From: CAINVV01 sp963663005 | Lineage (GTDB): Bacteria > Bacteroidota > Bacteroidia > Bacteroidales > Prolixibacteraceae | Direction of reading: 5' to 3' | DNA length: 64,000 nucleotides | Assembly (NCBI GenBank): GCA_963663005.2 | Contig: CAXXHH010000015.1 | Span: 248,001 to 312,000 of the forward strand | Part shown: positions 38,001-46,253 of the stretch, one piece after another | Numbering within the stretch: position 1 is the first letter of the stretch | Layout: each line of letters begins with the position of its first letter | Notes under the pieces: generated by a model | Database searches by the model: none | Told to the model about the DNA's origin: nothing | What the model saw: only the letters and a program-made list of their open reading frames with translations | Translations under genes and position numbers: made by a program

Positions 38001-41000
38001 CATAGCTTTTATGGAATATACAAGGACTCTGCTTATGGGGCAATCACCATCAGCAACAACGAGATCGGCAGTACAGTCACTGCCAACAGTATCAATGCAA
38101 GTTCGACTTCTATCGGTGAAGTAAATCAATTTGTGTACGGGATTTATAGCATTGGCACCAGTACATCAATTATTTCAGGTAATACAATTACCAATTTAAA
38201 TAATGCCACTAATGGATCCTGGGGACAAATTGTCGGTATTAAAACTTTAAGCGGACGAAATACAATTTCCAATAACATCGTTCGCAATTTATCCACTGCA
38301 AATCAGAATACCCAGGCAAATCATGCCTCATCAATCATCGGCATTTCCCAATCAAGTCCTTATATGTATGAGACCATATCAGGCAATACTATTTACAACT
38401 TATCCAACAGCTACGCCACTTTTGCTGGAAATGTTATTGGTTTGCACTATGATAGTGGTGAGGATGGCACCAACTCTGTGTCAAAGAATTTTATACACAG
38501 TTTATCGACAACTTCTGCAAGTGCCTCATTGTATGGAATTAAAATAGATGGCGGCACTGCTACCTACTCCAACAATATCATCAGTCTGGGTAGTGGTATT
38601 ACCGTTGGAAATACAATATATGGGATTAAATTATTTGCAGGTGGAAGCAATACAATTAGTCTTTACTTTAATACAGTTGACATTGAAGGGACTGTTGCTG
38701 GAGCATCAGGCAACACGTATGGCCTATCAAATATGGGATCTAATACGAGGATCTATAAAAACAATGTCTTTAAAAATGCACGTTCGAGTACTTCAGGAAA
38801 TCATTATGCCTTGTACATTCTTTATCCTGGCGATGAATTGACATGCGATTACAATGATTATTATGTCTCCGGAACCGGAGGAATTTTAGGATATTATGGC
38901 GAAAATAAAACCGTGTTGCCTATCGTAACTGATGTTACAGGCAATGATGCCAACAGTAAATCAGTTGATCCCGGCTTTGCCACTCCAGGAGGTACTTCAT
39001 CAGCCGATTACCAACCTTCGGCAGCCTCGTTGGCTGCAGCAACCGGAACAGGAATCCTTACCGATTATACAGGCACCACGCGAAGTCTTACCGGTTCCGT
39101 CATGGGAGCCCTTGAGCATACGTCGCCGGTAACAGTGGCAGCAACTGCAGGAACCGCTAACGGACAATACGCCACATTGAAGGGAGCCTTCGACGCCATC
39201 AATGCCGGAACTCACATGGGCGTCGTTACTGTCAGAATCAACAGCAGTACCACAGAGAGTGCCTCCGCGATACTCAATGCCAGTGCCAGCGGCAGTGCGT
39301 CATATACATCCATCAATGTCTATCCAACAGCCACAGGCTTGAGCGTCACCGGCAACCTTGCTGCGCCGCTTATCGACCTCAGAGGAGCGGATAATGCAAC
39401 CATCGACGGTAGGGTGAATGCCACAGGATCCACCAAGGATCTGGTCATCTCTAACACCAGCGCCGAAGCAACAGCTGGTACTTCCACCATTCGGTTTATC
39501 AATGATGCTACTAGCAATGCTGTGAAATATTGCACGGTGAAAGGCTCTTCTACAGATGCGGCAGGTGGAATACTGTTTTTCAGTACAACTACCGGAACAA
39601 CAGGAAATGACAACAATCTGATTGACAACAATAGCATCACAAATTCTACAAATGCCAACAGACCTGTCAATGCAATTTACTCGCTGGGAACCTCTACGAA
39701 GGAAAACAGCGGCAACACCATTAGCAACAACAATTTCTATGACTTCCTTAACCGCGGATTGGATTCTTATGGCATAAACCTTGGAAATAATACAACCACC
39801 TGGACTATTTCATCAAACAGCTTTTATGAAACTGCTTCATTTGTACCAACAGCAGATGCAAAATATCGGATCATAAATATTGACAATACATCAGGGATAG
39901 ATTTTACTGTCTCAAGTAACTACATTGGCGGTACCACGGCAAGTTGTGGTGGTGCAGCATGGACAAAAACCAATGCATTCGACGGTGATTTTGATGCGAT
40001 CTATATGAATGTTGGAACTGTTATAGCAAGCAACATACAGGGCAATACCATTCGGAATTTTTCATACTCAAACGCGGGTGGTAGACATGGTTGGTATGGA
40101 ATTTATGGACCCAATGGCTATTTGAATGTCGGAACTACTTCAGGCAACACTATTGGTGATGATACGGGAACCGGTTCCATTACCCTCAATGGCGGGACAG
40201 ATGAAGGATATTTATATGGAATTTACGTTGTAGGAGAAGGGAACAAGGATGTCTCGTATAACAAGATCGGATCTGTCACAGTTGCAGGTACAGACCCCAC
40301 ACATGGACATAAATTTTATGGAATAATAAACCAGGGTTCCGGAACAACAAACATCCGGTTCAATACGATAGGCAGCGAAACAACAGCAGGCAGCATTAAT
40401 CTGACTTCGCCTTCTACTGCATTGGCTCAACCAGCAATTGGAATATTAAATATCGGGTCAGGAGTTGTAACCATTTCGAATAACCTCATTGCCCATATGA
40501 CAAACGGGATGACGAGCATAGATCCATTCAAGGAAGGTTATATTAATGGTATATTATCCATGGACGGCTCAAATACCATTTCAGACAACATCGTCCATGA
40601 TCTGACGATTGCCAATACAAGCTTCGCTACAGACTACAAGACGCCCGTCATTGGGATTGCGCTGAGCTCTACTAAAGCTGTGGCCCAAAGCATTAAGGGT
40701 AATACTATTTATAATTTATCAAATAGTAGTGCAACTTCTACAGCAAATGTATATGGTCTGTATTACTCCGGAGGAACTACAGAAAGTACTGTTTCGGGAA
40801 ACTTCATTCATAGTTTATCAGCCAATTCGGCGGGTGCCGCTTTGTATGGCCTCAAAATAGATACCGGTTCTGCTACTTTCTCCAACAATATAATTAGTCT
40901 GGGTACTGGCATTTCCAATGGAAGTGCTATTTATGGCATCAAAAACCTCTCACCCGGAGGCTATGCTATTAATCTGTATTTCAACACAGTGAATATAGAA

Positions 41001-44000
41001 GGTTCGGTTTCCGGCAACACGGAAAGTACCTATGCTTTGTCTAACACACCTCCCAGCATAAGAAACTATAGAAACAATATCTTCAGCAATACACGCTCAG
41101 GTGGTACGTCAGGAAAACATTATGCTGTTTCAGTAAAATCTGGTACTTATCTAACGATGGATTACAATGATTACTATGCACCAAATGGCGTGCTGGGTAT
41201 ATTGGATGGAGTTATTACAACCCTGTCTGCCTGGAAAACAGCAACCGGACAGGATTTACACAGTGTAAATAAAGATCCGAAATTTGCCAGTGCCGGAGGT
41301 ACCTCGGCTACCAATTACCTGCCATCGGAGAGCTCTTTGGTCTCCGTTACAGGAACAGGTATTACAACAGACTATTCTGGTGCTTCACGCAGCGCAACTC
41401 TTCCTGCTATGGGAGCTTACGATTATGAAGTTTCAATTCCCATACCAGTAGTTACTTCTGTTTCGGTTCCCGTCAATAGAACTTATATTAAAGATAGAAA
41501 TCTGGATTTTACGGTAAATTATGACCAGGATGTCATAGTAACTGAAACGCCTTCTATTATTGTCACCCTAAATACGGGCGGAGAAAAAATTGCAGGGTAT
41601 GTAAGTGGCAGCGGAACTTCAGCTCTGGTATTCAGATACACTGTAGTAAGCGGAGATTATGACAACGATGGGGTTTCTGTTGGCACCTCAATTTCTCTCA
41701 ACGGTGGTACGATAAAAAATACATCAAATGTAGATGCACGTCTTGTCCTGAATAGCATTGCCAGCACAACCGCTGTTTTGGTTAATGGAATTATGCAGGC
41801 ATCTTCCATTGTATTTTCTTCTGTCACATCCACACAGATGACAATCGGCTGGACCAATGGCAATGGTTCCAAAAGAGCTGTTTTCGTTAAGGAAGGAACC
41901 GGAGACATCACCGTTCCGACGAACAATACAACCTACACAGCCAGTGCCGATTGGTTATCAAAAGGAACGCAGCTTGGCACATCAGGGTACTATTGCGTTT
42001 ACAACAACATCGGCAACTCCGTCACACTAACGGGGCTTACTGCTTCTACTCAATACACCGTGCAAGTATTTGACTACAATGGCGATGCCGGATTTGAAAA
42101 GTATTATACGAACACGTCAACTGACAATCCTAAGAGTCAGAGCACAACAGCTGCCTGCACCAACCCTACCGTAGGAGGTACCGTCTCCGGCAACCAGAGC
42201 GGTTGCACACCATTCGATCCAGTCGCATTTACCAGCACAGCAGATCCGACAGGCCAGACAGGGACGCTGGAATACAAATGGCAGTACTCAACTACAAGTG
42301 GTACAGACGGCTTTACTGATATTGCAAGCAGCAATGCGGCTACCTTTGACCCACCTTCCGGACTGACTCAGACGACCTGGTACAGACGCCTGGCACGAGC
42401 AGCCTGTATGAGTGACTGGACAGGGGCGGCAACATCGAATGTATTAAAGATCACCATCAATCCTATCTCACTAGGTGGCATCATCTCCGGATCAGCCACG
42501 GTTTGCGCCGGCACAAATAGTACTATGCTGACTCTTTCGGGTTATTCGGGTAGCATCCTGAAATGGCAGAAATCGACAGACAATTGGACAACTACGGCGG
42601 ACATCGAAAATACTACCACTTCGCTCACGGCCACTAATCTCAGTACCAGTACAAAGTTCCGTGCCGTCGTTCAAAGCGGTGACTGCAACGCAGCATACTC
42701 ATCAGTGGCTGCCGTTAGCGTTACTCCACCAAGTGTGGGTGGTTCCATCTCCGGATCCGGTGCTGTCTGCCCCGGCACCAACAATACCATACTGACGCTT
42801 TCTGGATATACCGGCAATGTCGTAAAATGGCAGAAGTCTACCGACAATTGGGAAACAACGACAGACGTTGAAAGCACTAGGACATCTCTGGTGGTGACAG
42901 ATCTGGCAGTCACAACGAAATACCGTGCAGTTCTTAAAAGCGGTGACTGCTATACAGCTAACTCGTCGGAAGCGATCATTACAGTCAATCCTTTCGGCCA
43001 GGCAAATCAGCCACTCAGCCAAACAATATGCAGCGGTTCTGCTTCTGCCGCTGTGGTTTTCACAACCACCAATACCGAAGGGACGACGACCTACAGCTGG
43101 TCCAACAGCAAGAATTCCATCGGACTATCAGCTGCAGGAAGCGGCAATATTGCCAGCTTTACGCCGACCAATGTAAGTTCAGCTCCGGTGGTAGCCACCA
43201 TCGAGGTCACACCATATTATAGTAGCGATGGAGCTACCTGTTGGGGCAGATCTAAAACCTTTACTATTACGGTCAACCCTACGGTAAAGGTTGACCAACC
43301 AACCAGTCAGACTGTTGGCAATGGGAAGGTAACTCTTCCAGTAAGCTTCACAACTAGCAATACCGGTGGTTCAAACACCTATAACTGGACCAATAGCAAT
43401 GCCGGAATCGGATTAGCATCTACTGGTACAGGTAATATCGCATCCTTTACGGCAGTTAATAATGATACAGCTCCGGTGGTAGCCACCATCGAGGTCACGC
43501 CCTTTTACAACAATGATGGCGCCATTTGCGAGGGTGGTTCCAAAAAATTTACCATTACCGTCAATCCTTCTGCGCAAGTTAATCAACCTGCCGATCAGAC
43601 CCTCTGCAGCGGATCAGCCACAGCTGCAATAACCTTTACCACAATCAATAAAGGTGGGACAACAACGTATGCATGGAGCAACAGCAATACCGCCATCGGC
43701 CTGGCCGCTTCAGGAACGGGCGACATCGCCTCGTTCAAGGCCACCAACGATGGATCAGCACCGATCGCAGCAACTCTGACAGTCACACCAACATATGTCA
43801 GCGGCGGAGTGATTACAACGGGAGCAGCCAAGACGTTCACCATCAAGGTTAATCCAACTCCTGCAGCCTTTACGGGTCCGGACAAATCTATCTGCCTGAA
43901 TTCAAGCACATCATTGGGAACATTTGCCGTAGCAAGTAATACCTATAGCTGGATCTCAGCTCCGGCTGGGTTCACTTCTTCAACAGCCAATCTGGTGGTA

Positions 44001-45056
44001 ACGCCTCTAGTGACGACAAAATATACACTAACAGAAACCATCACCGCAACGGGATGTTCGGCGACAAACAGTGTAGTGGTAACTATCAATCCGCTGCCCG
44101 CGGCTGCGACCGGAGGTGACAGAACGATCTGTCCGGGTACCCCCACCACACTCGGCGGTCCGGCAGTTGCCGGCAACGCCTATGTATGGGGTTCTTTGGC
44201 GGAAAGCTATACATCTATGCTCCCCAATCCGGTGGTCACACCTTCAAAAACAACTAAATATGAGGTCACTGAGGTGATGGCAGTTACCGGATGCACCAAC
44301 AGCCAGAGTGTGACCGTGACCGTCAAGCCGACCTACCTGCTTGCCGTAAGCGGCTTATCCACGGTTTGTTCGGGCGATAAAAATGTGATCTACAGCACCA
44401 CTCCGGGAATGACCACATACCAGTGGACAATTCCTTCCGGGGCAAGCATCGTTTCGGGAGCTACAACTTCCAGTATAACAGTCGATTTCAGCAGTTCAGC
44501 CACTTCGGGCAATGTGAGGGTGAGTGGAACCACCGATTGTGGTACGGTTGTCTCGGAGAACTATGCCGTAACGGTCAATCCGATACCGGCCATGCCAAGC
44601 TTTGTAGTTCAAAATCATACCATGATCAGCAACACCGATCTGGGCAACCAGTGGTACCTGAACGGTTCACCGGTTCTCACCAACGGTAACGACCGGCAGT
44701 TCACGGCTGCTGATGGTGGCACAGTGGCACTGCTGATAAGTCTCAAGGGCTGTCAGTCGCCATTAACCAGCGGCGTGGTGATCTCTCCGATGCAAGCCAA
44801 TGTTCTGGAGCTGGATACATACCCTAATCCGAATACCGGACAGTTTGAACTGCGTATCGAGATGGGTGTACAGGCCTACTTCACCATTGATATCTTCAAT
44901 GATCAAAGTCAGCTGCTCTACCGCAAGCAAAAGGTATACGTGGATAAGCTCCTCGTCGAGCCAATCGACCTTACAGGCGTACCTACGGGAACGTATATTG
45001 TCAGGGTGTACAATGGGGAGATGAGCCAGTCGGTGAAAGTGATTATAAGGAGGTAG
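32055..45056 (+). CDS. giant beta-propeller/beta-helix/Ig repeat protein with T9SS sorting tail
   Basis: 4,333 residues from the ATG at 32055, where a signal peptide begins (MKKFLAFLIAP, hydrophobic to TATPAFG). Seen in order: a head domain ending AAYPLTIDPTITDANW (~30-250); seven ~47-residue repeats with DVYVGGxF and AKWDGSAWSALG (~255-572); a ~760-residue beta-helix module; Ig-like (SVSVP) and FN3-like domains; two further beta-helix modules back to back; a second Ig/FN3 pair; Ig-like domains with KWQKS cores; three PKD-like domains; and a T9SS tail starting YPNPNTGQFELRI. No catalytic motif is recognised; the helices resemble parallel beta-helix adhesins or polysaccharide-active folds. Probably a surface adhesin or glycan-binding protein. 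It stands alone on its strand, with a repeat element and hairpin downstream. Confidence 0.85.
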   Translation: MKKFLAFLIAPTFIMVFFLQTTTATPAFGNFQNRVVSNIPQKPDAVTKTTQIAMTDLDLEIDKKAERRKPFIAGNAAAIESPFQAMRGAVSVEGLLINSTSTEEGPGNFSLRPLSYSKGEVNSVSKGTISIENDAVLLNRGNLTERFTASTYGIRQDFIISASPAGAGDLSLELELRGAKAANSLNGVSIIMDNGRKLEYHRLFITDAFGKSFPGEMKAISEDHICISVHDSGAAYPLTIDPTITDANWLVIGGLNGSVLATVVSGTDVYVGGNFTTAGGASANYIAKWNGSAWSALSTGLNGSVSAIAVNGSDVYVGGSFTLAGDVAVEKIAKWDGSAWSALGSGLNGSVTGIAVNGSDVYVVGAFSSAGGNPATRIAKWNGSAWSALGSGTNNSVYSITVSGSDVYVGGDFSLAGGVSANRIAKWDGSTWSGLGTGFNSRVNAIAVSGSDVYVGGSFTLAGAVSVEKVAKWDGTAWSALGSGLNNTAYAVAVSGSNVFVGGVFTWAGSVQTYYIAKWDGSAWSALGSGTYSPGIASSVNAVAMSGTTELIVGGYFTTAGGKSSPNLAKVNLVPVSVTATSGTTTGSYETLKAAFDKINDGTHQGTITIKINNSITETASAVLNASASGSASYTSVNIYPTTTGLSISGNLATPLIDLNGADNVIIDGRVNATGSSKDLIITNTSTSSTAETSTIRFINDASGNTVKYCTIKGSSTTAYGGVLYFSSTTGTSGNDDNTIEQNDITSSTDANRPVNAIGSIGASSKDNSGNIIRNNSIFNFLSRSMVSYGINLWNYNTTWTITGNSFYETASFVPTSSVAYYAINIYYTSGTGFTVDNNYIGGSAASCGGTAWTKTAAFNNTFTAINLNVGTGTATSVQGNIIRNFAYANSLNASWYGINISAGEVNTGTTTGNTIGATSGNGSITLTNSTASGCFYGISIAGSGTTSTRDNTIASITAGNTSGANNTDLKGIYSTATGIATISNNSIGSTDAGTSNSINASSTSSSNAQTVYGISNTGTGTVTISANTISKLTNGTTNTTAGTAGVINGIATSSGSNTVTNNTVRDLTISNANTSSTNTASVIGINQTSTTAGQTLTGNTIYNLSNSYASFAGYVIGLFYNGGTTGTNSLSKNFIHSLSANSASASLYGLKIDAGTATYSNNIISLGTGITNGNAICGIQNYGLNNSLYFNTIDIEGTVTGETSPTYALKNGLSPRNYRNNIFNNSRSGGTSGIHYAVWLNSNQSLTMDYNDYYAPNGVLGNLGGDKTTLADWKTATGQDSHSKSSNPGFASAGGNSAANYLPSEATLLAVTGTGILEDYAGTTRSLVFPSMGAYSYSILPPAAAVTSVSVPTNDTYVAGNNLDFTVNYDQAVTVSGFPTISVTLNTGGTVVATYLSGSGSTAIVFRYTVVSGNYDNDGISLGSAITLTGGSTIKNNPSTDAGLVLNSVAATTGVLVDAVVSPTTQASAITFSDVKSDEMNITWTNGNGAKRAVFVKEGTGTITNPTNLTTYTASVDWTSKGTQLGTSGYYCVYNDSGNSFILKGLNASTQYSVQVFEYNGDTGLEKYYTATASDNPKSQSTTAAPIEVTTSVDPTPVTYASLETAFDAINDGTHTGAITVKIKGSTVETGTAVLNASSSPSSYTSVNIYPTTTGLSITGDLAAPLIDLNGADNVTIDGRANATGSAKDLVITNTSTATSPAGGISAIRFTNDASNNTVKYCTIKASSASLNSGIIYFSSSYSGSTGNDNNTIDHNNITSADDANRPLNAICSLGTSAKENSGNTISNNNIYDFLNRGAASYGIKLGTNNTDWTISGNNFYETANFVPTNDLGVYYMIYVQNAGVNYTISGNSIGGTAASCGGSAFTKNRLVADNNQLTGILLSTGAGAVSNIQGNTIANIRWTNTNDRSFTGIRIEGSGDINIGTTTGNTIGASTGTGSITLTNGNDANSYGIYSASSGAVDIQNNHIGSITAVGSDGIAHSFYGIYKDSAYGAITISNNEIGSTVTANSINASSTSIGEVNQFVYGIYSIGTSTSIISGNTITNLNNATNGSWGQIVGIKTLSGRNTISNNIVRNLSTANQNTQANHASSIIGISQSSPYMYETISGNTIYNLSNSYATFAGNVIGLHYDSGEDGTNSVSKNFIHSLSTTSASASLYGIKIDGGTATYSNNIISLGSGITVGNTIYGIKLFAGGSNTISLYFNTVDIEGTVAGASGNTYGLSNMGSNTRIYKNNVFKNARSSTSGNHYALYILYPGDELTCDYNDYYVSGTGGILGYYGENKTVLPIVTDVTGNDANSKSVDPGFATPGGTSSADYQPSAASLAAATGTGILTDYTGTTRSLTGSVMGALEHTSPVTVAATAGTANGQYATLKGAFDAINAGTHMGVVTVRINSSTTESASAILNASASGSASYTSINVYPTATGLSVTGNLAAPLIDLRGADNATIDGRVNATGSTKDLVISNTSAEATAGTSTIRFINDATSNAVKYCTVKGSSTDAAGGILFFSTTTGTTGNDNNLIDNNSITNSTNANRPVNAIYSLGTSTKENSGNTISNNNFYDFLNRGLDSYGINLGNNTTTWTISSNSFYETASFVPTADAKYRIINIDNTSGIDFTVSSNYIGGTTASCGGAAWTKTNAFDGDFDAIYMNVGTVIASNIQGNTIRNFSYSNAGGRHGWYGIYGPNGYLNVGTTSGNTIGDDTGTGSITLNGGTDEGYLYGIYVVGEGNKDVSYNKIGSVTVAGTDPTHGHKFYGIINQGSGTTNIRFNTIGSETTAGSINLTSPSTALAQPAIGILNIGSGVVTISNNLIAHMTNGMTSIDPFKEGYINGILSMDGSNTISDNIVHDLTIANTSFATDYKTPVIGIALSSTKAVAQSIKGNTIYNLSNSSATSTANVYGLYYSGGTTESTVSGNFIHSLSANSAGAALYGLKIDTGSATFSNNIISLGTGISNGSAIYGIKNLSPGGYAINLYFNTVNIEGSVSGNTESTYALSNTPPSIRNYRNNIFSNTRSGGTSGKHYAVSVKSGTYLTMDYNDYYAPNGVLGILDGVITTLSAWKTATGQDLHSVNKDPKFASAGGTSATNYLPSESSLVSVTGTGITTDYSGASRSATLPAMGAYDYEVSIPIPVVTSVSVPVNRTYIKDRNLDFTVNYDQDVIVTETPSIIVTLNTGGEKIAGYVSGSGTSALVFRYTVVSGDYDNDGVSVGTSISLNGGTIKNTSNVDARLVLNSIASTTAVLVNGIMQASSIVFSSVTSTQMTIGWTNGNGSKRAVFVKEGTGDITVPTNNTTYTASADWLSKGTQLGTSGYYCVYNNIGNSVTLTGLTASTQYTVQVFDYNGDAGFEKYYTNTSTDNPKSQSTTAACTNPTVGGTVSGNQSGCTPFDPVAFTSTADPTGQTGTLEYKWQYSTTSGTDGFTDIASSNAATFDPPSGLTQTTWYRRLARAACMSDWTGAATSNVLKITINPISLGGIISGSATVCAGTNSTMLTLSGYSGSILKWQKSTDNWTTTADIENTTTSLTATNLSTSTKFRAVVQSGDCNAAYSSVAAVSVTPPSVGGSISGSGAVCPGTNNTILTLSGYTGNVVKWQKSTDNWETTTDVESTRTSLVVTDLAVTTKYRAVLKSGDCYTANSSEAIITVNPFGQANQPLSQTICSGSASAAVVFTTTNTEGTTTYSWSNSKNSIGLSAAGSGNIASFTPTNVSSAPVVATIEVTPYYSSDGATCWGRSKTFTITVNPTVKVDQPTSQTVGNGKVTLPVSFTTSNTGGSNTYNWTNSNAGIGLASTGTGNIASFTAVNNDTAPVVATIEVTPFYNNDGAICEGGSKKFTITVNPSAQVNQPADQTLCSGSATAAITFTTINKGGTTTYAWSNSNTAIGLAASGTGDIASFKATNDGSAPIAATLTVTPTYVSGGVITTGAAKTFTIKVNPTPAAFTGPDKSICLNSSTSLGTFAVASNTYSWISAPAGFTSSTANLVVTPLVTTKYTLTETITATGCSATNSVVVTINPLPAAATGGDRTICPGTPTTLGGPAVAGNAYVWGSLAESYTSMLPNPVVTPSKTTKYEVTEVMAVTGCTNSQSVTVTVKPTYLLAVSGLSTVCSGDKNVIYSTTPGMTTYQWTIPSGASIVSGATTSSITVDFSSSATSGNVRVSGTTDCGTVVSENYAVTVNPIPAMPSFVVQNHTMISNTDLGNQWYLNGSPVLTNGNDRQFTAADGGTVALLISLKGCQSPLTSGVVISPMQANVLELDTYPNPNTGQFELRIEMGVQAYFTIDIFNDQSQLLYRKQKVYVDKLLVEPIDLTGVPTGTYIVRVYNGEMSQSVKVIIRR
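32815..33771 (+). repeat. seven tandem ~47-residue propeller-like repeats
   Basis: Seven units of about 140 bp, highly similar also at DNA level. Protein pattern: VxAIAVxGSDVYVGGxFTxAGG...IAKWDGSxWSALGxG. The last unit is more diverged. The number and length suit a seven-bladed beta-propeller. Confidence 0.75.
33781..41428 (+). repeat. three ~2.3-kb beta-helix modules (33781-36063, 36819-39118, 39124-41428)
   Basis: Each opens with a YxTLKxAFDxIN-GTH segment, continues with VNIYPTTTGLSI and PLIDLNGADNVTIDGR, then many N-rich coils (GNTIS-NN), and closes with TGILTDYxGTTRS-MGA. Lengths differ by under 25 bp. Modules 1 and 3 are followed by the same Ig-FN3 pair; module 2 runs straight into module 3. 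Confidence 0.75.
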
Positions 45057-45058
45057 AA

Positions 45059-45105
45059 AGTACTTAGAGTACTTGGAGTTTTGAGTATTTAGAGTTTGGG
45101 ACTCC
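45059..45105. repeat. 9-bp-periodic AGTACTT intergenic repeat, copy C
   Basis: AGTACTTAG, AGTACTTGG, AGTTTTG, AGTATTTAG, AGTTTGG, GACTCC: the same unit order as copy B at 52861. It starts two bases after the giant-gene stop. Confidence 0.7.
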
Positions 45106-45120
45106 GGGCTGATATTCAAT

Positions 45121-45163
45121 GAAACAGGATTGACGGGTTTTGAAAACCTGTCAGTCCTGTTTC
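45121..45163. repeat. REP-like 21-bp-stem palindrome between convergent genes
   Basis: GAAACAGGATTGACGGGTTTT (45121-45141) pairs with the arm at 45143-45163 at 19 of 21 positions; the two exceptions are wobble-type on one strand. No U-tract follows on either strand, so it is more like a REP palindrome than an intrinsic terminator. It overlaps the ribD stop codon by 2 nt. Confidence 0.65.
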
Positions 45164-46253
45164 ACTCGTTCCGATAATATATCCGCATCAGACTATCATC
45201 CAGATGTTCTTCCCTATCAAGAACCCATTCCGTTTCTGGTGCCTTAATACCTGACCCAAATCGGGCGTTTCCAATATAAATTCTCGCCTCGTCCCACAAT
45301 CCGGCGGCCAGATATGATTCAAGCAGCGATTTGCCACCTTCCACAAGCAGGCTTTGGATTCCTCTGCTAACGAGGATCGAATTGATATTATTCAGCATAT
45401 CGGCGTCGAAGCTAATCCGAATATACTCCAGATTGGGCTTCGAGTTCATCTCCATTTCAGTAAATACGATCGTCTCAGCAGATTGATCGAGAAGCGCACA
45501 GGTGGCAGGCAAAATGCCACGCCGGTCGAGCACCATTCTCAACGGGTGGTTTCCACTCCAATCGCGAACTGTCAGCGACGGATTATCCTTTACGGCAGTT
45601 TTCGTACCAACCAGAATTGCCGCCTCGTCCGACCGCATCTTGTGTACCGCAATCCTGGAAAGGTCATTGGTAATCCAGGTGGGCTGACCGAATTCCGTTT
45701 CCTCACGCGACCTGTCGATGAAGCCATCTTCCGTCTGCGCCCATTTTAGGATGATATATGGCCTTCTCTTTTGGTGAAAAGTCATGAACCGACGATTCAT
45801 ACGGATGCATTCTTCTTCCATAACTCCTGTGACCACCTCGCATCCGGCATCTCTTAACCGTTTAAGACCTCTTCCCGAAACCTTTTCATTTGGATCCAAA
45901 CTACCAACTATAACTTTAGGAATCTTTAATTCTGCAACCAGATCGGCACATGGCGGAGTTTTTCCAAAATGAGAACATGGTTCCAGGGTCACATACATGG
46001 TTGATTCACACAGCAAATTCCTGTTTTTTACGGACTGGATAGCATTCACCTCCGCATGTGCTTCACCATATTTGCGATGATACCCCTCGCCTATTATCAA
46101 GCCATCATGAACAATCACGCAACCAACCATGGGATTGGGTGCCACCTGTCCCATGCCCAACTTGGCAAGCTCCATGGCGCGCACCATAAATTTTTCTTCA
46201 GTGCTGTTTAACTGAATACTCCCGCGATTCTCTATTTTTGTACTCTTCGCCAT
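45162..46253 (-). CDS. ribD: bifunctional riboflavin deaminase/reductase RibD
   Basis: Carries out steps 2 and 3 of riboflavin synthesis: deamination of the pyrimidine and NADPH reduction of the ribose side chain. Seen: zinc deaminase motif HAEVNA (His66, Glu68) and PCSHFGKTPPC (Cys93, Cys102), then a reductase domain from about 160 (KWAQTEDGFI, VLDRRGILP, LVEGGKSLLESYL). Length 363 matches the family. Its ATG shares two bases with the ATG of divergent prmC (CATG, 46251-46254). The N-terminal ~17 residues are not conserved in the family, so a later non-ATG start near STEEKF is possible. No FMN riboswitch is visible. Confidence 0.95.
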   Translation of the reverse strand: MAKSTKIENRGSIQLNSTEEKFMVRAMELAKLGMGQVAPNPMVGCVIVHDGLIIGEGYHRKYGEAHAEVNAIQSVKNRNLLCESTMYVTLEPCSHFGKTPPCADLVAELKIPKVIVGSLDPNEKVSGRGLKRLRDAGCEVVTGVMEEECIRMNRRFMTFHQKRRPYIILKWAQTEDGFIDRSREETEFGQPTWITNDLSRIAVHKMRSDEAAILVGTKTAVKDNPSLTVRDWSGNHPLRMVLDRRGILPATCALLDQSAETIVFTEMEMNSKPNLEYIRISFDADMLNNINSILVSRGIQSLLVEGGKSLLESYLAAGLWDEARIYIGNARFGSGIKAPETEWVLDREEHLDDSLMRIYYRNE

